Positions 41,776-49,595 of a stretch of DNA of 64,000 bases are shown here, one piece after another. The stretch is from Cohnella sp. GbtcB17 (GTDB lineage Bacteria > Bacillota > Bacilli > Paenibacillales > Paenibacillaceae). Location of the stretch: NCBI RefSeq assembly GCF_019091135.1, contig NZ_JAGXJW010000021.1, forward strand, positions 1 through 64,000, written 5' to 3'. Made by a program: the position numbers and the translations under genes. The first letter of the stretch is position 1. Each line of letters opens with the position of its first letter. Under the pieces are notes generated by a model, which was not told the DNA's origin, made no database searches, and saw only the letters and a program-made list of their open reading frames with translations.

Positions 41776-42138
41776 ATGAGAGCGAATGAGGTTTCCAAGC
41801 GGACGGCGCTGCCCATTTCCACGCTGCGATTTTACGAACGCAAACAGTTGATTCCGGTGACGTTTATTTCAAGAGATGAAAATAACTATCGCGTTTACGA
41901 TGAAGAAGTCGTTCAGTATTTGCAGGATATGAAGATGCTGCTTTCGTTAGGCTTTACGATCGAGGAATTGATTTTTCTTGTAAACGAAAGCTCTCCTGAG
42001 GAGAAATTAGCACGCGTAAAGGACAAAATCGCTTATATCCAGGAGCTGGAGGCCAAGCTGGAAGCGTCCAAAACGTTCCTGAACGATCTATTGGCGGGCA
42101 AGGCGAATTTTCAGACGCGCTGCCGTATCGAGCATTAG
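41776..42138 (+). CDS. MerR-family transcriptional regulator
   Basis: 120 residues. Winged helix MRANEVSKRTALPISTLRFYERKQLIPVTFISRDENNYRVYDEEVVQYLQ followed by a dimerisation helix (KLARVKDKIAYIQELEAKLEASKTFL). A single Cys near the C-terminus (TRCRIEH). Divergent from nitroreductase, whose promoter has the 19-bp spacer and palindrome expected for this family. The two-component genes start 44 nt downstream on the same strand and may be read through. Confidence 0.88.
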   Translation: MRANEVSKRTALPISTLRFYERKQLIPVTFISRDENNYRVYDEEVVQYLQDMKMLLSLGFTIEELIFLVNESSPEEKLARVKDKIAYIQELEAKLEASKTFLNDLLAGKANFQTRCRIEH

Positions 42139-42182
42139 TCGAGCTTGGCGCGAGCAAATTTAATTTTGCAGGAGACGTTTAT

Positions 42183-42878
42183 ATGGAAAAGCAACAAAAG
42201 CACGCCTATAAAATTCTCGTCGTCGACGACGAGCACGATCTGCGCAAGCTGCTTGCGGATTTTTTTGAAATGAACGGCTATGCGGTCATGACGGCCCAAA
42301 ACGGTCAAGAAGCGCTTCGACAGGTTGAAAAGCATCCCGACCTTATCTTGCTGGACATCAACATGCCGGGGACGGACGGTCTTGAATTGTGCGCGAAAAT
42401 CAGAAGCTTCGTATCCTGCCCGATCTTATTTCTGACGGCCCGCGTGGACGATTCGGACAAGATCTCGGGTTTTCGCGCGGGAGGGGACGACTACATTCAA
42501 AAGCCGTTCAGCATTCACGAACTCGGCGCACGGGTGGAGGCGCACCTGCGGCGGGAAACGCGGAGCCAACAAAAAACGTCGATCAAGTTTAGCGAGGACT
42601 TGGTCATCGATTATTCGGCTCGCGAGCTTTACTTCCGTGACGGACGAATCTCCTTGGCCAAAAAGGAGTTCGATATTATCGAGCTGTTGTCCACGCACCC
42701 CGGCATGGTTTTCGATAAAGAGCGCATTTTCGAGAAGGTATGGGGAATCGACGACGAAGGCGACAGCGCCGTCATCGTGGAGCATGTCAGGCGAATTCGC
42801 AACAAATTGAAGGAGCATGGCTGCGAGGACAGAGTCGAGACGGTCTGGGGGGTCGGATACAGATGGCGCAGATCGTGA
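42183..42878 (+). CDS. OmpR-family response regulator
   Basis: 231 residues: receiver domain with phosphoacceptor D58 (HPDLILLDINMPG), acidic pair DDE at 15-17, T86-region FLTAR and KPF; then a winged-helix output domain ending VETVWGVGYRWRRS. Its 3' end overlaps the histidine kinase by 16 nt, so the two are translationally coupled. Strong AGGAGA ribosome site. Regulates an unknown set, most simply the serine hydrolase downstream. Confidence 0.93.
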   Translation: MEKQQKHAYKILVVDDEHDLRKLLADFFEMNGYAVMTAQNGQEALRQVEKHPDLILLDINMPGTDGLELCAKIRSFVSCPILFLTARVDDSDKISGFRAGGDDYIQKPFSIHELGARVEAHLRRETRSQQKTSIKFSEDLVIDYSARELYFRDGRISLAKKEFDIIELLSTHPGMVFDKERIFEKVWGIDDEGDSAVIVEHVRRIRNKLKEHGCEDRVETVWGVGYRWRRS

Positions 42879-43972
42879 ACGGGCTGCGACTGAAGCGGAT
42901 GAGCTTGCTCCAGTCGTTCATTTTTTTATGCTGTCTCACGCTTGTCGGGATTTTGGGCATTATCGTATTGGAGTTTCAGGCGGCCGAGAGCCTGCGACAG
43001 CGTTATGCCGGGCATGCGGGCGTCAACGGCTGGATCCTCCCTTCGCTCATCGCGTTGGTGCTGTTAACCGTTGCCGCCGGCATCGTGCTGATGGCCAGCC
43101 TTTTTTACCGTTGGAAGCTAAGGACGCCGCTTGATATTTTGATGAAGGCTTCTGAGAAAATTTCTTCGAACGATCTGGGATTCCGGATCTCGTACGACAA
43201 CGAGGACGAGCTGGGCGAGCTGTGCCGCGTATTTGAGATCATGCGCGGGCAGCTGGAGACGAACTATAAAACGTTATGGCGATCGGTTGAGGAACGCAAG
43301 CAGCTGAACGCCATTTTTGCGCATGATTTGCGAACACCCTTGTCCGTGCTGAAAGGCAATTTCGAGTTTTTGAACACGTATGTGCCCCAGCGCAAAATTT
43401 CCGAGGAAAAGCTGCTGGACGTCCTTCAGACGATGAGCGTACATGTCGACCGTCTCGAAAAGTATATGGAAGCGATGAGCTCCATTCAAAAGCTGGAGGA
43501 CATGCCGGTACGAACCCAGGAGATCGAATCGGACCGGCTGTTCGCTTTGCTGAACGAGAGCGCCCGCCAAATCGTCGGACAAAGGGGGAAGACGTTTAAG
43601 ACGACGGTCACCGCGGATGCGGCAAGCATCGCCGTCGATGTCCATTTGGCGCTGCAGGTTTTTGAGAATATAACCGCGAACGCATCGCGATTCGCTTCCG
43701 GCCATGTGCGCATCGATTATGGCGTCGATGAAGAGGATTTGACGATTACGGTTACGGATGACGGCACGGGTTTTTCGGAAGCGGCGCTGCAAAAGGCGAT
43801 GCTGCCTTTTTATCGCGGCGAAGTATCGGAGGCAAGCGAGCACCATGGACTGGGACTCTATATTTGCAAAGTGCTATGCGAGAAGCATGGAGGCGATCTG
43901 CAAATCCGTAACGCTCCGGGAGGCGGCGGACAAGTCGCGGCCCGTTTTTCGGCGGGGTTGATAAATCGTTGA
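42863..43972 (+). CDS. Sensor histidine kinase
   Basis: 369 residues when started at ATG 42863, inside the response-regulator end. Two membrane helices (about 17-40 and 52-80) with almost no extracellular loop, so the signal is probably sensed in the membrane. HAMP follows, then H154 in FAHDLRTPLSVLKG, N-box NITANASRFA, and G-boxes DDGTGFS and HHGLGLYICK. The short loop resembles BceS-type kinases that sense cell-envelope stress through a transporter, though no BceAB-type transporter is adjacent. Confidence 0.88.
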   Translation: MAQIVNGLRLKRMSLLQSFIFLCCLTLVGILGIIVLEFQAAESLRQRYAGHAGVNGWILPSLIALVLLTVAAGIVLMASLFYRWKLRTPLDILMKASEKISSNDLGFRISYDNEDELGELCRVFEIMRGQLETNYKTLWRSVEERKQLNAIFAHDLRTPLSVLKGNFEFLNTYVPQRKISEEKLLDVLQTMSVHVDRLEKYMEAMSSIQKLEDMPVRTQEIESDRLFALLNESARQIVGQRGKTFKTTVTADAASIAVDVHLALQVFENITANASRFASGHVRIDYGVDEEDLTITVTDDGTGFSEAALQKAMLPFYRGEVSEASEHHGLGLYICKVLCEKHGGDLQIRNAPGGGGQVAARFSAGLINR

Positions 43973-43981
43973 TAATTATCG

Positions 43982-44019
43982 TTTAGCATTTCCTTATCAA
44001 AGCGTTAAGGAGTGCTAAA
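43982..44019 (+). promoter_or_regulatory. Hairpin that sequesters the ribosome binding site of the serine hydrolase gene
   Basis: TTTAGCA-TT-TCCTTA pairs with TAAGGA-G-TGCTAAA (13 base pairs, small internal loop, 9-nt apical loop). The right arm contains the AAGGAG ribosome site and ends one base before ATG 44021. Confidence 0.55.
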
Positions 44020-44020
44020 T

Positions 44021-45484
44021 ATGCGAATCGTAGTTAGAAAAATGGTGTTGAGCTTGACCTGCTTTATGTTGCTGTCCATCGCTGTCTTGACCGAACCTGC
44101 TTTAGCCGTCGGCGTCCAGGACAAGGCTGATCTTCTGCAGAAGATCGATCGTTACGTGACCAAGACGATGAAAAAGAATCATATTCAAGGCGCGTCTCTT
44201 GCGATCGCCAATAACGACGAGGTTTTCTATGCGCAAGGCTTCGGATCGCTGTCCGACGGCAGCGCGATCGACGGCGGCACGCCGTTCCCCATTGCGTCTC
44301 TAAGCAAGTCGTTTACGGCGCTGGCCGTGCTGCAGCTGGCGGAGAAGGGACTGGTGGAACTGGACGCGCCCTACGCCTCCTACTTCCCCGAGCTGTCGCC
44401 CAAGGACGAACGCGTTCGCGAGATTACGATCCGGAATCTGCTCAATCAGACCAGCGGTCTGAACGACAAAGTGAATCCGGACATGACAAGATCCCCTCAA
44501 TTTACTTCACTGGACGAAGTGAACCGATCGCTGGATACCGTTAAGCTTGCCCACGATCCCGGCACTTCTTACAGCTATCACAATCCGAATTACGCATTTT
44601 TGGCGCTGCTTGTGGAACGAATAAGCGGACAGTCCTTCTCCGAATACCTCGCAAGCCATATCTTCAAGCCTTTGAGCATGAATCAAACCTTTAATGTCAG
44701 TTCTACGCAGCAAATCAACGATAATGCCGCGATTCCAAGGGGACACTATCTGGTGTTCGGCAGCCCCGTCGCGCAAGCGGAATCTTCCTGGTTCGTTGAC
44801 GGTCCCGCGGGTATCGTCTCCACGGCCGAAGATATGGCGAAGTGGATGCTTGCCCAATACAGCGGCAGCCTTTTATCTCCGGCGCTCATGGAGCAGTATC
44901 ACCAGGCAGGACAGATCAGTCCGTATGGGATGGGTTGGCAGGCCGGCTCCGACGACCAGGGGCGGACGATTTCCCATAGCGGCATTTTCTGGACCTACAA
45001 GGCGGAAGAGACGATCTATTTGGATGAGCGGCTGGGCATCGCGATGATGTTCGATACGGGGTTGAATGCGTTTGTGAGTTATTCGGCGTTTATTGACGGC
45101 ATCGCAAAGATCATTCACGGCCAAGAGCCCGGCGCCTCCTTGATTACCGGTGGAACGGTGGAGATTGCGATGGCGGTCTTGACCGCTGCCACGATCGTCT
45201 GGGGCATCTATCGCCTGATCCGGTTGGGAAAAAGGAAAAAAGCGATCACGACCGGAAGATTGATTTTGTCGACGGCCGGGCGAATCATTCCCATTTTGAT
45301 TCTGTTGTTTTTGCCGCAATTAGCGACCTTTGTCGGCGCGGGGCGCGTCGTGCCTTGGCATGGTCTGTGGACCGCCTTGCCTTCCGTTATCATATGGCTT
45401 GCCGTGTTTTCGCTTTTGAATATCGTGAATTTGGCAGGCCGGTTCAGACTTACATTCGCTCGAGGCAAGAGAAGACGCTTGTAA
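44021..45484 (+). CDS. Membrane-anchored serine hydrolase (beta-lactamase/class C PBP-like)
   Basis: 487 residues from ATG 44021 (AAGGAG 8 nt upstream; GTG 44012 overlaps that site). Signal sequence ~1-30, then a PF00144-type domain with S93-L-S-K96, Y186-H-N188 and a later HSG motif, then three membrane helices at the C-terminus (from ~375). This combination, an extracellular serine hydrolase plus membrane tail, is common in Bacillales and is linked to cell-wall peptide or ester hydrolysis, not to true beta-lactam resistance. It follows a two-component system and its ribosome site is buried in a hairpin. Confidence 0.87.
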   Translation: MRIVVRKMVLSLTCFMLLSIAVLTEPALAVGVQDKADLLQKIDRYVTKTMKKNHIQGASLAIANNDEVFYAQGFGSLSDGSAIDGGTPFPIASLSKSFTALAVLQLAEKGLVELDAPYASYFPELSPKDERVREITIRNLLNQTSGLNDKVNPDMTRSPQFTSLDEVNRSLDTVKLAHDPGTSYSYHNPNYAFLALLVERISGQSFSEYLASHIFKPLSMNQTFNVSSTQQINDNAAIPRGHYLVFGSPVAQAESSWFVDGPAGIVSTAEDMAKWMLAQYSGSLLSPALMEQYHQAGQISPYGMGWQAGSDDQGRTISHSGIFWTYKAEETIYLDERLGIAMMFDTGLNAFVSYSAFIDGIAKIIHGQEPGASLITGGTVEIAMAVLTAATIVWGIYRLIRLGKRKKAITTGRLILSTAGRIIPILILLFLPQLATFVGAGRVVPWHGLWTALPSVIIWLAVFSLLNIVNLAGRFRLTFARGKRRRL

Positions 45485-45504
45485 CCGAAGGCTGATCGGC
45501 CGTG

Positions 45505-45530
45505 TGGGGGAGCACCTAGTCGCTCCCCCA
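45505..45530. terminator. Bidirectional terminator between serine hydrolase and WYL regulator
   Basis: Perfect 9-bp stem TGGGGGAGC / GCTCCCCCA with 8-nt loop between the convergent genes. The right half lies in the last codons of the WYL gene. Confidence 0.7.
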
Positions 45531-46481
45531 TGCCTCCAGCCTGTCCTTCAATCCTTCCACAATCTCCTTCGGCATTTCCCTGATCCTGATGTCCGCTCCC
45601 AAGAAAAGCAGCCAATTGGTGATCTCGGCCAACTCATCCGGATGGTGAACATGGAGGAATGCCTTCAAGATCGCCGTCGTCTGATACGGATTCGTATAGG
45701 AAATCGTCATCTTTAGCGGATGATACTTTTTGAACTGGGCGATCGCCCGGGGACCCAGCTCGACGACGAGATTGATGGTCTCCTCCCGTTTGCTTAGTTG
45801 CTCGGCGATCTTCTTCGGGCTTATTCTTTTTTTCTCCGGGTAGGGTTGGACGTCGGCGAGATGGTCGACGGGAATGATACGCCGCTTCTCCTCCGCAAGG
45901 TCGAAGCCTTCGATTTGCCAGGCGCTCTTCTCGCGATACAGGCGCATGAGATAGACGGCATACGTCTTGATTTCCTTGCCTTCCTCGACGGAAGTCAGCA
46001 GGTAGCGGTCCTCGAGCAGAATCTGAATGAGCTGCTCCAGCATCGGATGCGGCAGATCCGACAGATCGAGCAGATCGGGATTGTGAGGGTTGGTCCCCTC
46101 GAACAGCAGAATCTGATTCAACAGAACGAGGTCGTTCTGCTGATTTTGCGAGATGAGGCCGAGCAATTTTTCCGCCAGAGAGTGGCGGCTCTTGAGATAA
46201 GGGAGCTGCAGATTGCGCGTGGCCATGAAGGCGATAAAAAGCGCCTTAATCTCGTTGTCGGTAAAGCGGACCGTGGGCAGGACGGAGTTGTTCATCACAA
46301 AGTAGCCGCCGTCCCTCCCGACTTCGGCGACCAGCGGCATGCCCATCGCTTCGATCTCCCGGATGTCCCGGATCGCCGTCGAGCGGGAGATGTCGAACTC
46401 GTTCATGATTTCCGAGATGGTAAAATGGGCGCGGTTGTTGATGTACCGCATGATCACGTTAATCCGTTCTACTTTTTTCAT
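45516..46481 (-). CDS. HTH-WYL domain transcriptional regulator (module 2)
   Basis: 321 residues. HTH_11 (FTISEIMNEFDISRSTAIRDIREIEAMGMPLVAEVGRDGGYFV) and a WYL-type C-terminal half (WQIEGFDLAEEKRRIIPVDHLADV). Closely parallels the regulator at 23011-24015 (shared NNRA[HR]FTI, TVRFT/AVRFT, LQLPYL/SQLPYL, LLFE[GN]TNP), so the two are paralogues. Has a normal AGAGGT ribosome site, unlike copy 1. Divergent from DoxX-like, GyrI-like and unknown genes whose promoters carry the shared element, its likely targets. Confidence 0.87.
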   Translation of the reverse strand: MKKVERINVIMRYINNRAHFTISEIMNEFDISRSTAIRDIREIEAMGMPLVAEVGRDGGYFVMNNSVLPTVRFTDNEIKALFIAFMATRNLQLPYLKSRHSLAEKLLGLISQNQQNDLVLLNQILLFEGTNPHNPDLLDLSDLPHPMLEQLIQILLEDRYLLTSVEEGKEIKTYAVYLMRLYREKSAWQIEGFDLAEEKRRIIPVDHLADVQPYPEKKRISPKKIAEQLSKREETINLVVELGPRAIAQFKKYHPLKMTISYTNPYQTTAILKAFLHVHHPDELAEITNWLLFLGADIRIREMPKEIVEGLKDRLEAWGSD

Positions 46482-46504
46482 CGGACCTCTTTAAACAGTA
46501 TCAT

Positions 46505-46544
46505 ATTTTGACATGATTAATCGTTATTATAAGCTCATCAAGCG
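46505..46544 (+). promoter_or_regulatory. Shared WYL-module promoter element, copy A (DoxX-like gene)
   Basis: ATTTTGACA-N11-TATTAT, then ATCAAGCG 6 nt later. Aligns without gaps over 40 nt with copy B. TTGACA is only 11 nt from the -10-like box, so it is probably an activator or repressor site, not a -35. Confidence 0.6.
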
Positions 46545-46578
46545 GAAAAACAAATAACGAAATCCAGGAGGAATGGAA

Positions 46579-47001
46579 ATGAACACGATGACCGGAAATG
46601 AAAAGATCGCAAAGGCAGGAACTCGCCCGACGGGAAGGACGGCCGCATATTGGATCGTTACCGCCATTCTCGCCTTCTCTATCGCCTTAAGCGGGATCGG
46701 GCAGTTGATGCGGTATGGCGGCAATGTCGATTTGGTCACCGCGATCGGATTCCCGTTGTACATCACGAGCATACTGGGGACGTGGAAGTTGCTTGGCATC
46801 GTCGCGATTCTCATCCCGGGCTTTCCCCGGCTGAAGGAGTGGGCGTACAGCGGCATCTTTTTCCTCATGACGGGCGCGTCTATGTCTCATGTGTTGGCCC
46901 ATGATTACGGCGATGGCGGATTTAACGTGATTCTCCCGCTTTTCTATGCCGCGCTCGCCGTCGCTTCCTGGGCGCTGCGTCCAAATAGCCGCAAACTTTA
47001 A
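46579..47001 (+). CDS. DoxX-like membrane protein
   Basis: 140 residues from ATG 46579 (AGGAGG 7 nt upstream; ATG 46573 is too close to that site). Four membrane helices in a DoxX/DoxD-like arrangement (AYWIVTAILAFSIALSGIGQLMRY; ILGTWKLLGIVAILIPGFPRLKEWAY; FFLMTGASMSHVLAHD; ILPLFYAALAVASWAL). DoxX proteins are membrane redox-associated proteins of uncertain role. First gene of module 2, under the shared promoter element, divergent from its WYL regulator. Confidence 0.82.
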   Translation: MNTMTGNEKIAKAGTRPTGRTAAYWIVTAILAFSIALSGIGQLMRYGGNVDLVTAIGFPLYITSILGTWKLLGIVAILIPGFPRLKEWAYSGIFFLMTGASMSHVLAHDYGDGGFNVILPLFYAALAVASWALRPNSRKL

Positions 47002-47024
47002 AAAGTCACACTAAAACGTAGCAG

Positions 47025-47064
47025 ATTTTGACACCGTTTATGGTTATGATAGACCTATCAAGCG
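47025..47064 (+). promoter_or_regulatory. Shared WYL-module promoter element, copy B (GyrI-like gene)
   Basis: ATTTTGACA-N11-TATGAT, then ATCAAGCG, aligned gap-free with copy A at 46505-46544. It sits in the DoxX/GyrI intergene, giving the GyrI-like gene its own copy. Confidence 0.6.
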
Positions 47065-47106
47065 ATTCGCCCCATCCATTCAACCATTTATAAAGGAGTT
47101 GGAATT

Positions 47107-47586
47107 ATGGCAACCTATGCGTTTGAGGAAAAAGACAGCTTTATCGTGCTCGGGATCGGAACGGAGCTGAAGAGCGATTACACCGATTATGTCGGTATCA
47201 ATAAGGAAAAGGAAAGCTTCTGGCGGACGGTGGAGCAGGATGGAAGACTCGACACGTTAAAAGCGATCGCCGCGAACGAATTCATCTTTGCCGTCAACGA
47301 AGCGGTCAATCACAAGATGATGTATTACGCCGGCGTCATGACCGATGCATCGGTACCGGAAGAGCACAGAGTGATCCAATTTCCCAAGGGACAATACCTC
47401 GTCGTCAGAGGCGAAGGGAAGTCGGCCGACGAGCTCAGCAGCATGCTGACGGGCATTGCCTTCGGTCAAGCCTTGCCGGCCGCCGATAATTACGCCTATG
47501 TGGGCGGTCCCAATGCGACGGTCGAGATGGGGCAGCGGGACGGCCTCGTCTATGGCGAGATGTGGGTTCCGGTCGTCGAAAAATAA
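47107..47586 (+). CDS. GyrI-like (AraC effector-binding domain) stand-alone protein C
   Basis: 159 residues, AAAGGAG before ATG. Same domain as the proteins at 21933 and 22433, most like the former: YAYVGGPNAT...GLVYGEMWVPVVEK at the C-terminus and VIQFPKGQYLVVRGEG in the middle. No DNA-binding domain. Preceded by its own copy of the shared promoter element and followed 25 nt later by an unknown gene, probably co-transcribed. Presumed to bind a small molecule for the module. Confidence 0.83.
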   Translation: MATYAFEEKDSFIVLGIGTELKSDYTDYVGINKEKESFWRTVEQDGRLDTLKAIAANEFIFAVNEAVNHKMMYYAGVMTDASVPEEHRVIQFPKGQYLVVRGEGKSADELSSMLTGIAFGQALPAADNYAYVGGPNATVEMGQRDGLVYGEMWVPVVEK

Positions 47587-47611
47587 ACGAGAACAGCAGG
47601 AGGAATGAGCC

Positions 47612-48079
47612 ATGTCCATGATCGTTGATTTTAAAAATGTGTCCACCGCCGGTTTGGAATCTTCGCCGGTAGCCGAAGCGCTGGCCGGTTTGCGTGCGAA
47701 CGAAGCCCGGTACTTCATGAACAAATACAAGCATGAATTTACGGTCGTACCCGCCGGCGAAAGCCGGGAGACGCTGGATTACGTAGAACGGGTGTTGCGG
47801 GAAGAACGGGGCATCGTCTTTGCCGCCCGACCGCTGGAAACGTCGCGTTTTCAAGTCGAAAATATCGACTGGGCCTACGTCTTCTACGAGGACGGCCTGG
47901 AGGTCAACGTGCTGTACACGATAGACGATCCGAAGAAGCGCGCCGTCGGCTTTAAGCTGTCCGAGGGGATGGAAGTGCCCAAGGAGCTGGAGGAGAAGAA
48001 GTTCAAATTCGCCAGGCAGAAGTCCAAGCTGGCGGGCACCATCCGGGGTTCGTTTTTCGTCATTAAAGGCGAGTATTGA
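47612..48079 (+). CDS. Hypothetical protein in the WYL/GyrI module
   Basis: 155 residues, AGGAGG before ATG. I do not recognise a family. Soluble, mixed alpha/beta, no signal peptide, no Cys. The middle (SRFQVENIDWAYVFYEDGLEVNVLYTIDDPKKRAVGFKL) looks like a beta-sheet ligand-binding or START-like segment; the C-terminus is Lys-rich before a final strand (GTIRGSFFVIKGEY). It lies 25 nt behind the GyrI-like gene and ends at a strong terminator, so it belongs to the module 2 transcript. Confidence 0.7.
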   Translation: MSMIVDFKNVSTAGLESSPVAEALAGLRANEARYFMNKYKHEFTVVPAGESRETLDYVERVLREERGIVFAARPLETSRFQVENIDWAYVFYEDGLEVNVLYTIDDPKKRAVGFKLSEGMEVPKELEEKKFKFARQKSKLAGTIRGSFFVIKGEY

Positions 48080-48097
48080 GGCGAGCAAGCATAATAG

Positions 48098-48135
48098 AAA
48101 CCGTCAGGGGCGCTTTTCCCCTGGCGGTTTTTATT
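48098..48135 (+). terminator. Terminator of WYL/GyrI module 2
   Basis: AAACCGTCAGGGG / CCCCTGGCGGTTT stem (one wobble) with CGCTTTT loop followed by TTATTTT. Confidence 0.88.
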
Positions 48136-48206
48136 TTCGGGGGGAATGTTAAGGGATTGTTAAAAAGACGTCAAAAAAGATCAATGTTTCGATCAAAAAA
48201 CATCAA

Positions 48207-48233
48207 ATGGTTTAAAACCATCGATGCTACACT
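48207..48233 (+). promoter_or_regulatory. Palindrome and -10 box before the frl-like operon
   Basis: Perfect palindrome ATGGTTT-A-AAACCAT (48207-48221) upstream of a -10-like TACACT (48228-48233) with no recognisable -35. Fits a promoter needing an activator or controlled by a dimeric regulator. Confidence 0.5.
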
Positions 48234-48284
48234 GAGACAGATTCAACGCTTGGGCATCATCCAACTTAGGGAGGAGAAAAACAG

Positions 48285-49565
48285 GTGGGGAAAATCATTC
48301 GCATGCTTTTGATCTCCGTGATGGTGGCTGTCTCGATTACCGCTTGCAGCGGCAAATCCGAACAAGAGGCTGCACCGTCCACATCGGCATCCGCGGGGGG
48401 AGCAGGCTCGTCCGTCGGCGAAAAGACAAAAGTCGTGTTCTCGACCGGCATTCCGGATAATGCCTGGAGACGCGCGCTGGAGTTTTTTATGAATACGGCC
48501 AACGAAAAGCTGAAGGACAAAAACATCGAAGTCGTCGCGGAATATTATCCGTCCGAGGAGGAAATGTGGAAGGTTCTGCCTGCGCAGATCGTGTCGGGCT
48601 CGGCGCCGGATCTGATCGGGTTGAACAACGAGGGCGTCCTGGAGCTCATCACGAACGGGACCTTTACTTCTCTGGACGACCTGATCAAGGAAGTCGGCTA
48701 TGACACAAGCAAGCTCGATGCCGCGAACGTCAACGGGTGGAAGTATGAGGGCAAGCAGTACGCGCTGCCGTTGACGACCACGATCAGCGCGCTGGCGGTC
48801 AATATGACGATGCTCAAAGAAGCGGGCATCGCAGAAGCGCCCAAGACGATGGACGATCTGGTCAAGGCGGCGCTTGCGGTGACCGATAAGGAAAAAGGCC
48901 AATATGGCGTCGGCGTCAATCTTCACGAATTCCACATCTCGCAGTACTTGCACGCCTTCGGCGGCGGCTGGAATTTCGGCAAGGATATGAACAGCGCGGG
49001 CAATCAGCAAGGCCTGCAGTTCATCGTCGACCTGTTCAACAAGCATCATGTCGCAGCTACGCCCGCACAGCTTGGCGTAAACGGCGATACCGACGCCTTC
49101 GCGTCCGGCAAAGTGGCGATGACGACGGCCGGCCCCTGGTATGTCGCGACGCTGCGCGACAAGAAGGTCGACTTTGAATGGAAGCTGGTCCCGATTCCGG
49201 AAGGCACGGTTCAGAAGTCGACGCTGTACGGCTGGGCGCTCGCCATGCTGGATTCCGCGAAAAATAAACAAGCGGCGATGGAAGTCATCGCAGCCATGCT
49301 GAGCGACGAGTCCTATCGTTATCTTGCAGAGGAACGAGGCGATATTCCCGCCAAGACCTCCTTCGTCCCCACGTACGAACAGCTCTATCCGGAAATGAAA
49401 GTGGTGCTGGAAACGGCGGGTTCGGCGGTCGCCTTCAATTACCCGGTTGCGGCCAATCGCTTCAAGACGGATCTGGTCACCGGAATGGAGTCCATCATCT
49501 TCCAGAATCGCGGCAATGTCAATGAACTGCTGGAGAAGATGGCCACGGACGGTTATCAGAAATGA
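48285..49565 (+). CDS. frlO: ABC transporter substrate-binding lipoprotein, FrlO-like
   Basis: 426 residues, GTG start with GGGAGGAG upstream. Lipoprotein signal with lipobox ITAC (Cys21) and a Ser/Gly-rich linker, then a family 1 solute-binding fold (FSTGIPDNAWRRALEFF; DLIGLNNEGVLELI; AMTTAGPWYVATLRDKK). First gene of a five-gene operon with two permeases, a FrlB-like deglycase and a FrlD-like kinase, so the ligand is probably an Amadori product such as fructoselysine or fructosyl-amino acids. The frl name rests on these neighbours, not on the binding protein itself. Confidence 0.75.
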   Translation: MGKIIRMLLISVMVAVSITACSGKSEQEAAPSTSASAGGAGSSVGEKTKVVFSTGIPDNAWRRALEFFMNTANEKLKDKNIEVVAEYYPSEEEMWKVLPAQIVSGSAPDLIGLNNEGVLELITNGTFTSLDDLIKEVGYDTSKLDAANVNGWKYEGKQYALPLTTTISALAVNMTMLKEAGIAEAPKTMDDLVKAALAVTDKEKGQYGVGVNLHEFHISQYLHAFGGGWNFGKDMNSAGNQQGLQFIVDLFNKHHVAATPAQLGVNGDTDAFASGKVAMTTAGPWYVATLRDKKVDFEWKLVPIPEGTVQKSTLYGWALAMLDSAKNKQAAMEVIAAMLSDESYRYLAEERGDIPAKTSFVPTYEQLYPEMKVVLETAGSAVAFNYPVAANRFKTDLVTGMESIIFQNRGNVNELLEKMATDGYQK

Positions 49566-49595
49566 TCGATTGTTGCTGCGGAGGAGGGACACCGT

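Noticed and set aside
41646..41822. 59-codon N-terminal extension of the nitroreductase
   Set aside because: It runs through the MerR-type promoter and into the divergent regulator; ATG 41645 has the ribosome site.
44012..44020. GTG start for the serine hydrolase
   Set aside because: The GTG overlaps the AAGGAG ribosome site; ATG 44021 has correct spacing.
48243..49592. 449-codon minus-strand open frame opposite the solute-binding protein
   Set aside because: Low-complexity His/Arg-rich translation typical of an antisense shadow; the plus strand has a lipobox and binding-protein fold.
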